From contig CALJEQ010000009.1 of the NCBI GenBank assembly GCA_938074565.1, positions 1 through 64,000 of the forward strand: a stretch of DNA of 64,000 nucleotides. The letters run 5' to 3'. The stretch comes from an uncultured Alkaliphilus sp. (GTDB lineage: Bacteria; Bacillota; Clostridia; Peptostreptococcales; Natronincolaceae). Below are positions 49,654-59,879 of the stretch, piece by piece; positions within the stretch are counted from its first letter, which is position 1, and every line of letters begins with the position of its first letter. The notes beneath the pieces were generated by a model. It was not told the DNA's origin. It ran no database searches and was given only the letters and a program-made list of their open reading frames with translations. The translations under genes and the position numbers were made by a program.

Positions 49654-50562
49654 ATGCATGAAGCACTGTGTCATCCAGGTAAAGAGATTATTGGAAAATG
49701 GAAGAAAAAACAATATCAAGTTTTGAAAAAGTTAGGAATGGGGGGGACTGCCGAAGTTTTCCTTGTAGAGAGTAAGTTAGACAATAAACTCTATGCAATG
49801 AAAATAAGTCAAGACAGTCTTTCCCTCAATAGAGAATATCAGTTGTTAAAAAAATTTACTGGTATAGCCTTTGTTGTTAATGTATATGAAATGGACGATT
49901 TCCATGAAAAAGGTAATGTTTATCATTATCTTTTATTAGATTATATACAAGGTGAGGATTTAAAGTCTTATACAGAAAAGAAAAAGCTTAAAATGTTGAC
50001 AATACTTGGAATAATCCTTATTCTATTAAGAGGACTAGAGACCTTCCATGAAACAGGATATATTCTAGGAGACCTAAAATTAGAAAATATTATGTTTGAT
50101 CAAGTAAAAAGACAGATTAAACTGATAGATTTAGGTGGTGTGGTTGAAAAAGGTGGTACGGTAAAGGAATATACACCAGCCTATGATCGAGCAGCTTGGC
50201 GTTGTGGAATGAGGAAAGCAGAGGAGTCCTACGACTTATTCACACTAACAATGGTATTAGTGCGCCTAATATTAGGAGAGCAGATTAATCCTACAAGACA
50301 AAAAAAAGAAGATATAATTGAAAAAATAAAAAAAACCAATGGGAATGAAACATTAACAAGTTTAATAGTAGATATGATAAAAAGTCAAAAGTATAACCGT
50401 AAGCAATTTGCAAAGAAAATAAATGAATTATATAATATAGAAAAGCTTTCTTTAATTAAACAAAAAGAAATCAAAACTGATAAACTGGTAAATAAAATAT
50501 TTAAGTTTAGTTTTGTTCTTTTAATTCTTACCAGCTTGTTGCTTTTAATAATAAATAAATAG
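49654..50562 (+). CDS. yabT: YabT-like Hanks-type serine/threonine kinase with C-terminal membrane anchor
   Basis: 302 residues. The kinase domain (about 17-255) has the glycine loop LGMGGTAEVFLV, ATP-binding lysine in YAMKIS, catalytic aspartate in GDLKLENIMF and metal aspartate in LIDLGG. The catalytic loop is atypical: GD replaces RD and L replaces the usual proline (DLKLEN). A single span near the C-terminus (about 280-300, FSFVLLILTSLLLLII) anchors it. B. subtilis YabT is a forespore kinase activated by DNA that phosphorylates RecA and other targets. The position next to yabS and tilS matches. AGGGAGGCA precedes the ATG. Confidence 0.83.
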   Translation: MHEALCHPGKEIIGKWKKKQYQVLKKLGMGGTAEVFLVESKLDNKLYAMKISQDSLSLNREYQLLKKFTGIAFVVNVYEMDDFHEKGNVYHYLLLDYIQGEDLKSYTEKKKLKMLTILGIILILLRGLETFHETGYILGDLKLENIMFDQVKRQIKLIDLGGVVEKGGTVKEYTPAYDRAAWRCGMRKAEESYDLFTLTMVLVRLILGEQINPTRQKKEDIIEKIKKTNGNETLTSLIVDMIKSQKYNRKQFAKKINELYNIEKLSLIKQKEIKTDKLVNKIFKFSFVLLILTSLLLLIINK

Positions 50563-50642
50563 TTTAGAAATATTTAATATAATTAGTAAGAGGAATATTT
50601 ATATAAATGGAGAAATAATTTAAATAAAGAATGAGGGATGAC

Positions 50643-52043
50643 ATGATGTTAGTAATTGATAAAATAAGAAATAGAATCGAAGAATATCAGTTAATAGAAA
50701 CAGGAGACAAAATTGTAGTGGCTTTATCAGGTGGACCAGATTCTGTATGTTTGCTACATGCCCTCTATCAATTAAAAAAGGAGTTTAATATTCAATTATA
50801 TGCTGCCCACCTAAATCACAACTTCAGAGGTATAGAAGCCCTAAAAGATGCCCAATATGTAACTCAACTCTGTGAATCGCTGGATATAATGTGCTTTGTA
50901 AAAAGTAAAGATGTACCTCAGTTTGCTGAACAAAATGGTTATACATTAGAAGAAGCGGGTAGAATACTTAGGTATGAATTTTTTGATGAAGTAGCTGAAA
51001 AAGTTGGTGCATCAAAAATTGCTGTTGCCCATAATCAAAACGACCAAGCAGAAACAGTGTTAATGAGAGTACTAAGGGGGACGGGACTACAAGGATTAAC
51101 AGCCATTCATCATAAACGAGGCAAGATTATTAGACCTTTGCTGGATATAACACGAAAAGAAATAGAAAACTATTGCGAAGAACAACAATTACAACCGAGG
51201 ATCGATGAAACTAATTTAGAACCAATCTATCATCGAAATAAAATTCGTCTGGAATTGATTCCTTTGTTGCAGGAAGTGTATAATCCTAATTTAGTAGAAA
51301 CACTATCCCGTATGGCAGAAATACTGAAATCAGATAATGATTTCATAGATCAACAGGCTAAAGATATTTATAGCCTATTGGCAAAGGTTGAAACAGATGG
51401 TTCTATTGTTTTGCCGATTCATGGCATAAGTTCATTACATATAGCTCTTTTAGCAAGGGTATTTAGGTCGGCAGCAGAAGCTTTAGTAGGCAAAGCCGAG
51501 GTATTAGAATATAAACATATTCAAAATCTGTATAATCTTATGCAAAACAGTGATTCGGGTCAAAAGATACAACTTCCAATGGGTATGATTGCTAAAAAGA
51601 GCTATCATAAAATTATTTTTACTACAGTTATCGAAAAGGAAAAAGAACTATTTAGTTATCAATTGGAAGAGTTAGACCCAATAGACATATCTGAAATAAA
51701 TGGGAAGTTTCAGTTTTCCATCACTAACATGAGTAGTTTAAAAGAAATTCCTAAAGGAATGTATTGTAAAGCTTTTGATTGGGATAAAGTTTCTCATAAG
51801 TTAGTAATTAGAAATAGACGGGATGGGGATCGATTCATTCCACTTGGGTTACAGGGAACAAAAAAACTTAAAGATTTTTTAATTGATAAGAAAGTAGAAC
51901 GTAATGAGAGGGATAGAATTCCTTTGGTTTGTGATGGTAATGATGAAATTATGTGGGTTGTAGGGTATCGAATTAGTGATAAGTACAAAGTTACTAAAGA
52001 AACAAAGCAAATATTAATAATACAATTTATTAAAAATGAGTAA
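50643..52043 (+). CDS. tilS: tRNA(Ile)-lysidine synthase TilS
   Basis: About 466 residues. It converts the wobble cytidine of tRNA-Ile(CAU) to lysidine, allowing AUA decoding; essential in most bacteria. The PP-loop ALSGGPDSVCLL (about 33-44) binds ATP, with AAHLNHNFRG, AHNQNDQAETVLMRVLRGTG and the C-terminal RNRRDGDRFIPLG tRNA-binding region. An ATG at 50643 or 50646 is more likely than the one at 50631, since GAGGG lies between them. Usually followed by hpt; here ftsH comes next. Confidence 0.95.
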   Translation: MMLVIDKIRNRIEEYQLIETGDKIVVALSGGPDSVCLLHALYQLKKEFNIQLYAAHLNHNFRGIEALKDAQYVTQLCESLDIMCFVKSKDVPQFAEQNGYTLEEAGRILRYEFFDEVAEKVGASKIAVAHNQNDQAETVLMRVLRGTGLQGLTAIHHKRGKIIRPLLDITRKEIENYCEEQQLQPRIDETNLEPIYHRNKIRLELIPLLQEVYNPNLVETLSRMAEILKSDNDFIDQQAKDIYSLLAKVETDGSIVLPIHGISSLHIALLARVFRSAAEALVGKAEVLEYKHIQNLYNLMQNSDSGQKIQLPMGMIAKKSYHKIIFTTVIEKEKELFSYQLEELDPIDISEINGKFQFSITNMSSLKEIPKGMYCKAFDWDKVSHKLVIRNRRDGDRFIPLGLQGTKKLKDFLIDKKVERNERDRIPLVCDGNDEIMWVVGYRISDKYKVTKETKQILIIQFIKNE

Positions 52044-52153
52044 AATACCTATTGTAATAGGTAATGGTTAAAGTTGTTTTTAAAGAAATAGTATGGTAAA
52101 ATATTAAAATGCAATAGAACTAAAACATAGTATTTAAGAGAGGAGGACTTTTG

Positions 52154-54124
52154 TTGAGGAAATTTTTCCGTGGAGCTAGTTTTTATATTTTAGTGTTTAT
52201 AGTATTGTTGATTATCGTTCAACAATTTGCAAAACCTGCTCAACAAATAGTAGATATAGAATTTTCTAAACTATATAAAGAACTTGTTGAAGGAAACGTA
52301 AGGGAGATTGAAATAGTTGATCGATCTGTTGAAGGTGTATTAATAAAAGACAATGTAAAGCAGTCTTTTAAATCATATATTCCAGAGGTCTATAGTGTAG
52401 AGCGATTTACAGAAATTATAGATGCAAATATTGAAAAAGGATTAACCGTTATAGGGGCGCCTATTCCAGATACTCCGTGGTTTATAGATCTTTTACCATC
52501 CATTTTTATGGTTTTAATATTTGTGGTGTTCTGGTTTGTATTTATGCAACAATCCCAAGGTGGGGGTAATCGAGTAATGTCCTTTGGAAAAAGTAGGGCT
52601 AAACTACACAAAGAGGATGAAAGAAAAAAAGTTACCTTTGATGATGTTGCAGGACTTGATGAAGAGAAGGAAGAGCTTCAAGAATTGGTTGATTTCTTAA
52701 AGAACCCGAGAAAGTATATTGAATTGGGAGCTAGAATTCCTAAAGGGATTCTTATGATAGGACCTCCAGGTACAGGTAAGACTTATTTAACAAAGGCTGT
52801 TGCAGGAGAGGCTGGAGTACCATTTTTTAGTATAAGTGGTTCTGACTTTGTTGAAATGTTTGTAGGAGTAGGAGCATCAAGAGTAAGAGATTTATTTGAA
52901 CAGGCTAAGAAAAATTCACCATGTATAATTTTTATTGATGAAATAGATGCAGTTGGAAGAAGAAGAGGAGCAGGTCTAGGTGGCGGGCATGATGAAAGGG
53001 AACAAACCTTAAATCAGTTGCTTGTTGAAATGGATGGATTTGGTATCAATGAAGGTATTATTATTGTTGCTGCAACCAATCGACCAGACATTCTAGATCC
53101 AGCGTTACTTCGACCTGGACGATTCGATCGTCAAGTAGTGGTAGGTAACCCAGATATTAGAGGTAGAGAAGCCATTTTACAAGTTCATGCTAAAGGGAAA
53201 CCATTAGATGAAGATGTAGACTTAAAGGTATTAGCAAGAAGAACACCAGGCTTTACACCAGCTGATATAGAAAATTTAATGAATGAAGCAGCCCTATTAA
53301 CAGCCAGAAAAAATGCTAAAAAGATTAAGATGGCTACAATAGAAGAAGCAATTACTAAAGTAATTGCAGGGGTTGAAAAGAAAAGTAAAGTAATTAGTGA
53401 AAAAGAACGTAAATTAACAGCCTACCATGAGGCGGGGCATGCTGTTGTGGCGACATTAACACCAAATGTTGATCCAGTACATCATGTTACCATTATTCCT
53501 AGAGGTAGAGCTGGAGGGTTCACTATGATCCTTCCTAAAGAAGACAAATACTATTCAACTAAAAGAGAAATGGAATCACATATTGTTCACCTTTTAGGCG
53601 GAAGAGTAGCTGAAAAATTAGTGTTGGACGATATAAGTACAGGAGCTTCCAATGACCTACAAAGAGTCACCTCAATTGCCAGAGCAATGGTAACCCAATA
53701 TGGTATGAGTGATAAAATTGGACCAATGGCATTAGGTGGAGGAGAAGAAGAAGTATTCTTAGGAAGAGACATTGGTTCTAAGAGAAACTATTCTGAAGAA
53801 GTAGCTTCAGAAATTGATCGGGAGATTAAGAGTATTGTTAATCATGCCTACGAGGTTACAAATAAGTTATTAAGTGAAAATATGGATAAACTTCATGTGG
53901 TGGCTAAGGCTCTATTAAAAGTGGAAACATTAGATGCAGAAATGTATGAAAAAGTTTTCTCTGGTAAGTTGGTAATTAACGATGATGACACCTTAGATGA
54001 AATTGAAAAAAAATATAAAGAATTAAAAGGAATAAAAGAGTTGAAGGAAGTAGAAGAAACAAAGGAAGTAGAAGAAATAAAGGTAACTGAAAAGAAAGAA
54101 GATTTAAAAGATAAAGAAGAATAG
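52154..54124 (+). CDS. ftsH: ATP-dependent zinc metalloprotease FtsH
   Basis: About 656 residues. Two membrane spans (about 8-24 and 108-128) flank an extracytoplasmic domain. The AAA module has Walker A GPPGTGKT, Walker [13 protein letters not shown] and the arginine-finger region [10 protein letters not shown]. The protease domain has the zinc site HEAGH. It degrades misfolded membrane proteins and regulators. An acidic/lysine tail ([20 protein letters not shown]) ends the protein and looks like internal repeat growth of KEVEE. The start is TTG; 52154 gives better spacing from AGGAGG than the TTG at 52151. It follows tilS by about 110 bp with no hpt in between. Confidence 0.96.
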   Translation: MRKFFRGASFYILVFIVLLIIVQQFAKPAQQIVDIEFSKLYKELVEGNVREIEIVDRSVEGVLIKDNVKQSFKSYIPEVYSVERFTEIIDANIEKGLTVIGAPIPDTPWFIDLLPSIFMVLIFVVFWFVFMQQSQGGGNRVMSFGKSRAKLHKEDERKKVTFDDVAGLDEEKEELQELVDFLKNPRKYIELGARIPKGILMIGPPGTGKTYLTKAVAGEAGVPFFSISGSDFVEMFVGVGASRVRDLFEQAKKNSPCIIFIDEIDAVGRRRGAGLGGGHDEREQTLNQLLVEMDGFGINEGIIIVAATNRPDILDPALLRPGRFDRQVVVGNPDIRGREAILQVHAKGKPLDEDVDLKVLARRTPGFTPADIENLMNEAALLTARKNAKKIKMATIEEAITKVIAGVEKKSKVISEKERKLTAYHEAGHAVVATLTPNVDPVHHVTIIPRGRAGGFTMILPKEDKYYSTKREMESHIVHLLGGRVAEKLVLDDISTGASNDLQRVTSIARAMVTQYGMSDKIGPMALGGGEEEVFLGRDIGSKRNYSEEVASEIDREIKSIVNHAYEVTNKLLSENMDKLHVVAKALLKVETLDAEMYEKVFSGKLVINDDDTLDEIEKKYKELKGIKELKEVEETKEVEEIKVTEKKEDLKDKEE

Positions 54125-54137
54125 AAGATATAGAAAT

Positions 54138-54172
54138 GACCTTGAAGAAACAATTTCGAGGTCTTTTCTTTT
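54138..54172 (+). terminator. Terminator after ftsH
   Basis: GACCTTGAA / TTCGAGGTC (54138-54146, 54155-54163, one G-U pair) followed by CTTTTCTTTT. Confidence 0.8.
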
Positions 54173-54285
54173 AATATTTTTAGAATACATTTTTGTTTTT
54201 ATTATTTTATATTTTAGTACACCTTGTTGACGTTTGTTAACTTTATTAATTTCAAAAACCTAAAGCTGATTGAAGGAGAAAAAAT

Positions 54286-55128
54286 ATGAAGAAAATAGAT
54301 TGTGAAAAGATCATTCAAGAAGTAAAAAAACTGTGTATACACATGAACCTTTATATGGAAGATGATTTAAAAAATGTACTAGAACAATCAATAAAAGAAG
54401 AAGATTCACAGTTGGGGAAAGAAATATTAAAGGATTTAATAATTAATCAAGAAATTGCAGAAAAAGAAGGGCTACCCCTTTGCCAAGATACGGGAATGGT
54501 GGTGGCGTTTGTTGAAATGGGACAAGAAGTACAAATTTTAAATGGTGGCTTAACAGAAGCTATAAATGAAGGTGTCAAGAGAGGTTATGCCGATGGCTTA
54601 TTAAGGAAATCTGTTGTTGGTTGCCCTATTAGAAGAAATAACACAGGAGACAACACACCAGTTGTTGTTCATTACGATATAGTTAGAGGAAATGAATTGA
54701 AAATAAAGTTAGCAGCAAAGGGCTTTGGTAGTGAAAATATGAGTAGTATTAAAATGTTAAAGCCCTTTGAAGGACTAGAGGGAGTAAAAAACTTTGTTTT
54801 AGACACTATAAAAAAAGCAGGTGGAAATTGCTGTCCACCAATTATTGTAGGAGTAGGCATTGGTGGAACTTTTGATAAATCAGCAAAAATAGCTAAAAAA
54901 GCATTGCTAAGAAGATTAGGAGAAAAAAATCAAGATGAGTTTATTTCATCAATGGAAGAGGAATTGTTAAAAGAAATAAATCAACTGGGTATAGGGCCAC
55001 AAGGTTTTGGGGGAAAAACAACTGCTTTAGCAGTACACATAGAAACATTTCCTACCCACATTGCAGGGTTACCAGTGGCAGTAAATATAAACTGTCATTC
55101 ATCACGTCATGGAGAAATAATATTTTAA
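54286..55128 (+). CDS. Class I (iron-sulfur) fumarate hydratase, alpha subunit
   Basis: 280 residues matching the N-terminal half of FumA-type fumarases. QEIAEKEGLPLCQDTGMVVA carries the first cluster cysteine, GCPIRRNNTGDNTPVVVHYD the second region, and KKAGGNCCPPIIVGVGIGG the third. It hydrates fumarate to malate with the beta subunit using an oxygen-sensitive 4Fe-4S cluster. L-tartrate dehydratase is a close relative and cannot be excluded, but the methylmalonyl-CoA genes downstream favour fumarase. GAAGGAGAA precedes the ATG. Confidence 0.87.
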   Translation: MKKIDCEKIIQEVKKLCIHMNLYMEDDLKNVLEQSIKEEDSQLGKEILKDLIINQEIAEKEGLPLCQDTGMVVAFVEMGQEVQILNGGLTEAINEGVKRGYADGLLRKSVVGCPIRRNNTGDNTPVVVHYDIVRGNELKIKLAAKGFGSENMSSIKMLKPFEGLEGVKNFVLDTIKKAGGNCCPPIIVGVGIGGTFDKSAKIAKKALLRRLGEKNQDEFISSMEEELLKEINQLGIGPQGFGGKTTALAVHIETFPTHIAGLPVAVNINCHSSRHGEIIF

Positions 55129-55140
55129 AGGAGAACTATA

Positions 55141-55707
55141 ATGAAAACCCATAAAATAACAACACCACTAGATTATAATACTATTTCAAACTTAAATGCA
55201 GGAGATAAGGTGTTTATAAATGGTTATATCTACACAGCTAGAGACGCTGCCCACCAAAGATTAATGAAACAAATAGAAAATGGAGATGAACTCCCTTTCC
55301 CATTGGAAGGTGAAATTATCTACTATGTTGGGCCTACCCCTGCACCAGAGGGTAAAATTATTGGGTCGGCAGGGCCCACCACCAGTTCAAGAATGGACAT
55401 ACCAACACCAACACTGTTGGAAAAAGGGCTTAAAGGCATGGTGGGGAAGGGTAACCGAAGTAAAGCAGTAGTGGAGAGTATTAAGAAAAATCAAAGTGTA
55501 TATTTTGCCGCTATTGGAGGAGCAGGAGCATTAATTGCTAGCTCTATTATAGAGTCAGAAATAATAGCTTACCCAGACTTAGAAACTGAAGCTATTAGAA
55601 GAATAAAAGTTCAAGACTTTCCTGTAATTGTCGCAATAGATTCAACAGGAAATAATCTTTATGAAAAGGGCCCCACCTCTTATAAAGAGGGTTTGAATAA
55701 TAAGTAA
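55141..55707 (+). CDS. Class I fumarate hydratase, beta subunit
   Basis: 188 residues, the C-terminal domain of class I fumarase as a separate chain. Motifs: LNAGDKVFINGYIYTARDAA, YVGPTPAPEGKIIGSAGPTT, STRMD-like SSRMDIPTPTLLEKGLKGMV and GKGNRS. It begins 12 bp after the alpha gene with AAAGGAG as ribosome site, and the two form one enzyme. A terminator follows at 55742. Confidence 0.88.
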   Translation: MKTHKITTPLDYNTISNLNAGDKVFINGYIYTARDAAHQRLMKQIENGDELPFPLEGEIIYYVGPTPAPEGKIIGSAGPTTSSRMDIPTPTLLEKGLKGMVGKGNRSKAVVESIKKNQSVYFAAIGGAGALIASSIIESEIIAYPDLETEAIRRIKVQDFPVIVAIDSTGNNLYEKGPTSYKEGLNNK

Positions 55708-55741
55708 TAAGAAACATAGCTATGGTTATTAAAACTAATAT

Positions 55742-55787
55742 AGATATACTGCTTTCATTATTTTTTGATGCAGTATATCTTTTTTTG
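55742..55787 (+). terminator. Terminator after the fumarase genes
   Basis: AGATATACTGC / GCAGTATATCT (55742-55752, 55770-55780), 17-nt loop, then seven T residues. Confidence 0.9.
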
Positions 55788-56250
55788 ATTAGAATAATTA
55801 CAGCGTTAAAGTGTATGGGTGAGAATAAAAAGAGAAAGGGTTTCGTAACTTCAGAAAGAATTAGAAAGAATAGATAGATTTTTACTAAGAAATTAATTAA
55901 AGTGCAATGCAATAGAAATGGCTCAAATTGTAAATGTTAAATAAATGTATTGATTAAATATACTGAAATATATGAAAGTATATTGCAGGATTCCTCAAAA
56001 AGCTGTAGAATATCAGTAGTAGTATGCAATAGAAATTTCAGTGGTTGCAAGCCATGAAATATAAATTGCAAATTTTACGATTTGTTGGCAATAATAATAC
56101 TATACACTTATGGAAAAAACAAAACAATTGGAGGACATAAGGGAATAAGTTAACTAACTTAATCATCTAGGAAATTGAAGGATTCTAATTGTATACTTCA
56201 TTAGGCAAAATATGGTTTTACTAACTTACAATCTCAAAGGAGGAAGTAAA
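55788..56250. other. Leader/intergenic region before methylmalonyl-CoA mutase
   Basis: No gene supported. A 12-mer TGCAATAGAAAT occurs at 55908-55919 and again at 56025-56036, and related TTGCAA runs lie near 56045 and 56077. These may be operator copies. No cobalamin riboswitch (B12 box) or sigma-54 promoter could be recognised although the downstream enzyme needs B12. A possible promoter is TACTAT near 56100. Confidence 0.4.
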
Positions 56251-57930
56251 ATGTTTGATAAGGAAAAGCTAGCGAAAATAAAACAGGATCAGGCTAACTG
56301 GAATGAAAACAAAGTTGAAAAAACATTAAGTAAATTTCCCGAAAGAAGAAAGAAGTTTGTAACTGGTTCAAATCAAGAGGTTAAAAGACTTTATTCACCT
56401 GCTGACGTAGATGGTTTAGATTATGATAATGACTTAGGCTATCCAGGGGAGTATCCCTTTACTAGAGGTGTACAGCCCACCATGTATAGAGGTCGTTTTT
56501 GGACAATGAGACAATATGCAGGGTTTGCCACCGCAGAAGAATCCAATAAACGATATAAGTATTTATTAGAGCAAGGACAAACTGGTTTATCAGTAGCTTT
56601 TGACCTTCCTACGCAAATTGGATATGACTCAAACCATCCATTATCTGAAGGTGAAGTAGGTAAGGTAGGGGTAGCCATTGACTCTTTAAAAGATATGGAG
56701 ATTTTATTTGAAGGAATTCCGCTAGATAAAGTAAGTACCTCCATGACAATCAACGCACCTGCTTCTGTTCTGTTGGCAATGTATATTGCAGTGGCTGAAA
56801 AGCAAGGTGTATCTTCAGATCAATTAAGAGGTACAATACAAAATGATATATTAAAAGAATACATCGCTAGAGGTACATACATTTTCCCAACAGGTCCTTC
56901 CATGAGATTAATTACAGATATATTTGAATATTGTTCAACAGAGGTTCCAAACTGGAATACCATCAGTATTTCAGGTTATCATATTCGTGAAGCAGGTTCG
57001 TCTGCTATTCAAGAAGTTGCATTTACATTGGCAAATGGTATAGCCTATGTTGAAGCTGCCATCAAAGCAGGATTAGACGTAGATACTTTTGCACCAAGAC
57101 TCTCTTTCTTCTTTAATGCCCACAATGACTTATTAGAAGAAGTGGCAAAGTTTAGAGCAGCTAGAAGGCTATGGGCTAAAATTATGAAGGAAAGATTCAA
57201 TGCTAAGAGTCCGAAGTCAATGCAATTAAAGTTCCATACACAAACAGGTGGTTCAACATTAACAGCTCAACAACCAGATAATAATATTGTTAGGGTGGCA
57301 ATTCAAACCCTTGCAGCTGTCTTAGGTGGAACACAATCGCTACACACCAACTCTAAAGATGAGGCGTTAGCATTACCTACTGAAGATTCTGTAAGAGTTG
57401 CCTTAAGAACACAACAAATTGTTGCCTATGAGAGTGGTGTAGCTGAAACAATAGACCCATTGGCGGGATCTTACTATATAGAAAGCTTAACTGACACTAT
57501 TGAAAAAGGTGCAATGGAGTATATTAATAAAATTGATACATTAGGTGGTTCAGCAGAAGCTATAGAAAAAGGCTTTATTCAAAAAGAAATTATGGATAGC
57601 TCTTATGAATATCAAAAGCAAGTTGAAAGTAATGATAGAATTGTTGTTGGTATGAATAAGTTCCAAGTGAAAGAAGAATCACCAAAAGGATTATTAAGAG
57701 TTGATCCAGTGGTGGGAGAACTTCAAAAACAAAAAATAAATCAATTAAAGTCTGAAAGAGACAATCAGTTAATTGAAGAAAAGTTAAATAAATTACGAGA
57801 AGTAGCTCAAGGAACAGAAAATTTAATGCCTTATATTTTAGATGCAGTACGTGCTTATGGAACGTTAGGAGAAATTTGCGGTGTTTTAAGAGAAGTATTT
57901 GGAGAATATCAACAAAGCGTAATTCTGTAG
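56251..57930 (+). CDS. Methylmalonyl-CoA mutase, large catalytic subunit
   Basis: 559 residues, the catalytic barrel without the B12 domain, which is encoded separately by the next gene. It interconverts succinyl-CoA and (R)-methylmalonyl-CoA by a radical mechanism. Substrate-pocket residues are those of methylmalonyl-CoA mutase, not isobutyryl-CoA mutase: Tyr in [17 protein letters not shown] and Arg in [31 protein letters not shown] and [19 protein letters not shown] are further family blocks. The ATG at 56251 is placed by CAAAGGAGG; an upstream ATG at 56212 lacks one. First of eight co-directional genes. Confidence 0.94.
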   Translation: MFDKEKLAKIKQDQANWNENKVEKTLSKFPERRKKFVTGSNQEVKRLYSPADVDGLDYDNDLGYPGEYPFTRGVQPTMYRGRFWTMRQYAGFATAEESNKRYKYLLEQGQTGLSVAFDLPTQIGYDSNHPLSEGEVGKVGVAIDSLKDMEILFEGIPLDKVSTSMTINAPASVLLAMYIAVAEKQGVSSDQLRGTIQNDILKEYIARGTYIFPTGPSMRLITDIFEYCSTEVPNWNTISISGYHIREAGSSAIQEVAFTLANGIAYVEAAIKAGLDVDTFAPRLSFFFNAHNDLLEEVAKFRAARRLWAKIMKERFNAKSPKSMQLKFHTQTGGSTLTAQQPDNNIVRVAIQTLAAVLGGTQSLHTNSKDEALALPTEDSVRVALRTQQIVAYESGVAETIDPLAGSYYIESLTDTIEKGAMEYINKIDTLGGSAEAIEKGFIQKEIMDSSYEYQKQVESNDRIVVGMNKFQVKEESPKGLLRVDPVVGELQKQKINQLKSERDNQLIEEKLNKLREVAQGTENLMPYILDAVRAYGTLGEICGVLREVFGEYQQSVIL

Positions 57931-57964
57931 GCTAACGATACAAGAAGATAAGGGAGGATTAACT

Positions 57965-58369
57965 ATGGCAAGACCAATTAGAGTGTTAGTAGCAAAACCT
58001 GGGTTAGATGGACATGATCGTGGAGCTAAAGTAATTGCAAGGGCGTTAAGAGATGCAGGTATGGAAGTAATTTACACAGGTTTAAGACAAACACCAGAAC
58101 AAATTGTGGCGGCTGCCCTACAAGAAGATGTTGATGTGGTGGCGTTAAGTATTTTATCTGGAGCCCATAATCACTTATTACCAAAAGTGGTGGATTTATT
58201 AAAGAAAGAAAATGTATATGACGAAATGTTAGTATTGGGTGGTGGTGTTATTCCAGATGAAGATATTCCTGGACTAAAAGAAAGTGGATTAGCAGAAATA
58301 TTTACGCCTGGTACACCTACTCAAGTAACAATAGATTTCATTAAAGAAAACCTAAAAAGAGGTTTATAG
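57965..58369 (+). CDS. Methylmalonyl-CoA mutase, cobalamin-binding small subunit
   Basis: 134 residues forming the B12-binding fold: the DxHxxG motif as [18 protein letters not shown] (the His replaces the lower ligand of cobalt), then [12 protein letters not shown] and [11 protein letters not shown]. It pairs with the large subunit, a split arrangement typical of clostridia and archaea. It starts 34 bp after it with GGGAGG as ribosome site. Confidence 0.95.
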   Translation: MARPIRVLVAKPGLDGHDRGAKVIARALRDAGMEVIYTGLRQTPEQIVAAALQEDVDVVALSILSGAHNHLLPKVVDLLKKENVYDEMLVLGGGVIPDEDIPGLKESGLAEIFTPGTPTQVTIDFIKENLKRGL

Positions 58370-58432
58370 AAAACAGAAGGGGTGGGGAAATCCTCTGCCC
58401 CTCCAATAATCGGTTTAATAGGTGGTGGGACA

Positions 58433-59377
58433 GTGAATTTAGAAAAAGGCATTTTAAATAAAGATAAACGAGCAGCGGCTAGACTGATAACAATGATGGA
58501 AAGTAATGACCCTGAGGCAATAAGAATTATTTCAAAACTATATAGTCATACAGGAAAAGCTAAAGTTATTGGTATTACAGGTCCCCCCGGTGCTGGTAAA
58601 AGTACACTAACCGATAAACTGGCAAAAAGGTTACGTCAGGAAAACAAAACTGTAGGTATCATTGCTGTAGATCCCACCAGTCCTTTTACTGGCGGTTCGA
58701 TATTAGGTGATCGTGTGCGAATGACAGATTTATACACAGATCCAGGGGTTTTTATTAGAAGCATGGGAACCCGTGGACACTTAGGAGGGCTTTCAAAGGC
58801 AACTTTGGGGGCAGTAAAAGTACTGGACATCTATGGATTTGATTATATTTTTATAGAGACTGTTGGAGTAGGCCAGTCTGAGGTGGATATAGTTAAAGCT
58901 GCTGACTCGGTATTATTGGTAATGGTTCCTGGTTTAGGGGACGATATACAAGCAATTAAGGCAGGGATAATGGAAATAGGAGACGTCTTTGCAGTTAATA
59001 AAGCTGACCGAGAAGGGGCAAATAGAACGCAAGTTGAAATAGAAATGATGTTGGAATATAACCATAGTCAATGGAAGCCACCTGTAACACAAGTGGTAGC
59101 CCTTCACAACAAAGGAATTGATGATCTTTATGATAATATTATAAAGCATTTAAACTACTTAGAAACCACTGGTCAATTAATTGAGAAACGGCAACAAAAT
59201 AGTGAACTTGAAATTATAGATTTAATACAGAGAGATTTAATGGAACGTTTGGTGGGGAATGAAGAAAAAAGAACAACAATTAGTGAGATGGCTAGAATGG
59301 TTGCAAATAGACAATTAGACCCATATACTGTCAGTGATAACTTAGTTAAAAAGATAATTGCCAACGATAATTTTTAA
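58433..59377 (+). CDS. meaB: MeaB-type GTPase, chaperone of methylmalonyl-CoA mutase
   Basis: About 314 residues. G3E GTPase with P-loop GITGPPGAGKST (about 49-60), AVDPTSPFTGGSILGDRVRM, ETVGVGQSEVDIV and the NKAD base motif (VNKADREGANR). MeaB protects the mutase during turnover and gates loading of adenosylcobalamin. The start is uncertain: GTG 58433 follows AGGTGGTGGGA and fits the family N-terminus (NLEKGILNKDKRAAARLI), while a GTG at 58382 would add 17 residues over a GGGG/CCCC hairpin region. Its place between mutase and epimerase genes is typical. Confidence 0.93.
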   Translation: MNLEKGILNKDKRAAARLITMMESNDPEAIRIISKLYSHTGKAKVIGITGPPGAGKSTLTDKLAKRLRQENKTVGIIAVDPTSPFTGGSILGDRVRMTDLYTDPGVFIRSMGTRGHLGGLSKATLGAVKVLDIYGFDYIFIETVGVGQSEVDIVKAADSVLLVMVPGLGDDIQAIKAGIMEIGDVFAVNKADREGANRTQVEIEMMLEYNHSQWKPPVTQVVALHNKGIDDLYDNIIKHLNYLETTGQLIEKRQQNSELEIIDLIQRDLMERLVGNEEKRTTISEMARMVANRQLDPYTVSDNLVKKIIANDNF

Positions 59378-59389
59378 GGAGGAATCTAC

Positions 59390-59797
59390 ATGAAGGCACT
59401 GAAATTAGATCATATTGGAATAGCGGTAAAAAACTTAGATGAAACTTTAAAGTTTTATCAAGAAATGCTAGGGTTAGAGTGTGTTGGTACAGAAGTTGTA
59501 GAAGAACAAAAAGTTAGAGTTGCCTTTTTACCCATTGGAGATACAGAAGTAGAATTACTTGAATCTACAGAAGAAGATGGGCCAATAGCTAAGTTTATAG
59601 AAAAAAAGGGTGAAGGTATTCAACATTTAGCCTTTAGAGTAGAAAATATAGAGGAAGCCATAGAATCTATGAAGGAAAAAGGCGTTAAAATGATTGATGA
59701 AAAACCAAGATATGGTGCAGGTGGAGCAAAAATAGCTTTTTGTCATCCTAAAAGTACCAATGGTGTACTACTTGAGTTAAGTGAAAGAGAAGACTAG
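59390..59797 (+). CDS. mce: Methylmalonyl-CoA epimerase
   Basis: 135 residues of the glyoxalase/VOC fold. It interconverts (R)- and (S)-methylmalonyl-CoA, linking the mutase to the decarboxylase. [20 protein letters not shown] holds the first metal histidine, [23 protein letters not shown] and GVLLELSE the others. AAGGAGGAA precedes the ATG, 12 bp after meaB. Confidence 0.95.
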   Translation: MKALKLDHIGIAVKNLDETLKFYQEMLGLECVGTEVVEEQKVRVAFLPIGDTEVELLESTEEDGPIAKFIEKKGEGIQHLAFRVENIEEAIESMKEKGVKMIDEKPRYGAGGAKIAFCHPKSTNGVLLELSERED

Positions 59798-59879
59798 GTA
59801 TTAATACCTACTAATAAGTATGTTATAATTAATTAATATAATAGGTAAATTATAGTATTTTTAAATGGGAGGGTTAAGA

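Noticed and set aside
56075..56115. Possible sigma-54 promoter (TTGGCA-like)
   Set aside because: The -12 GC dinucleotide with correct spacing is absent.
55900..56250. Cobalamin riboswitch before the B12-dependent mutase
   Set aside because: No B12 box (GCCACTG-like) or matching leader structure could be recognised.
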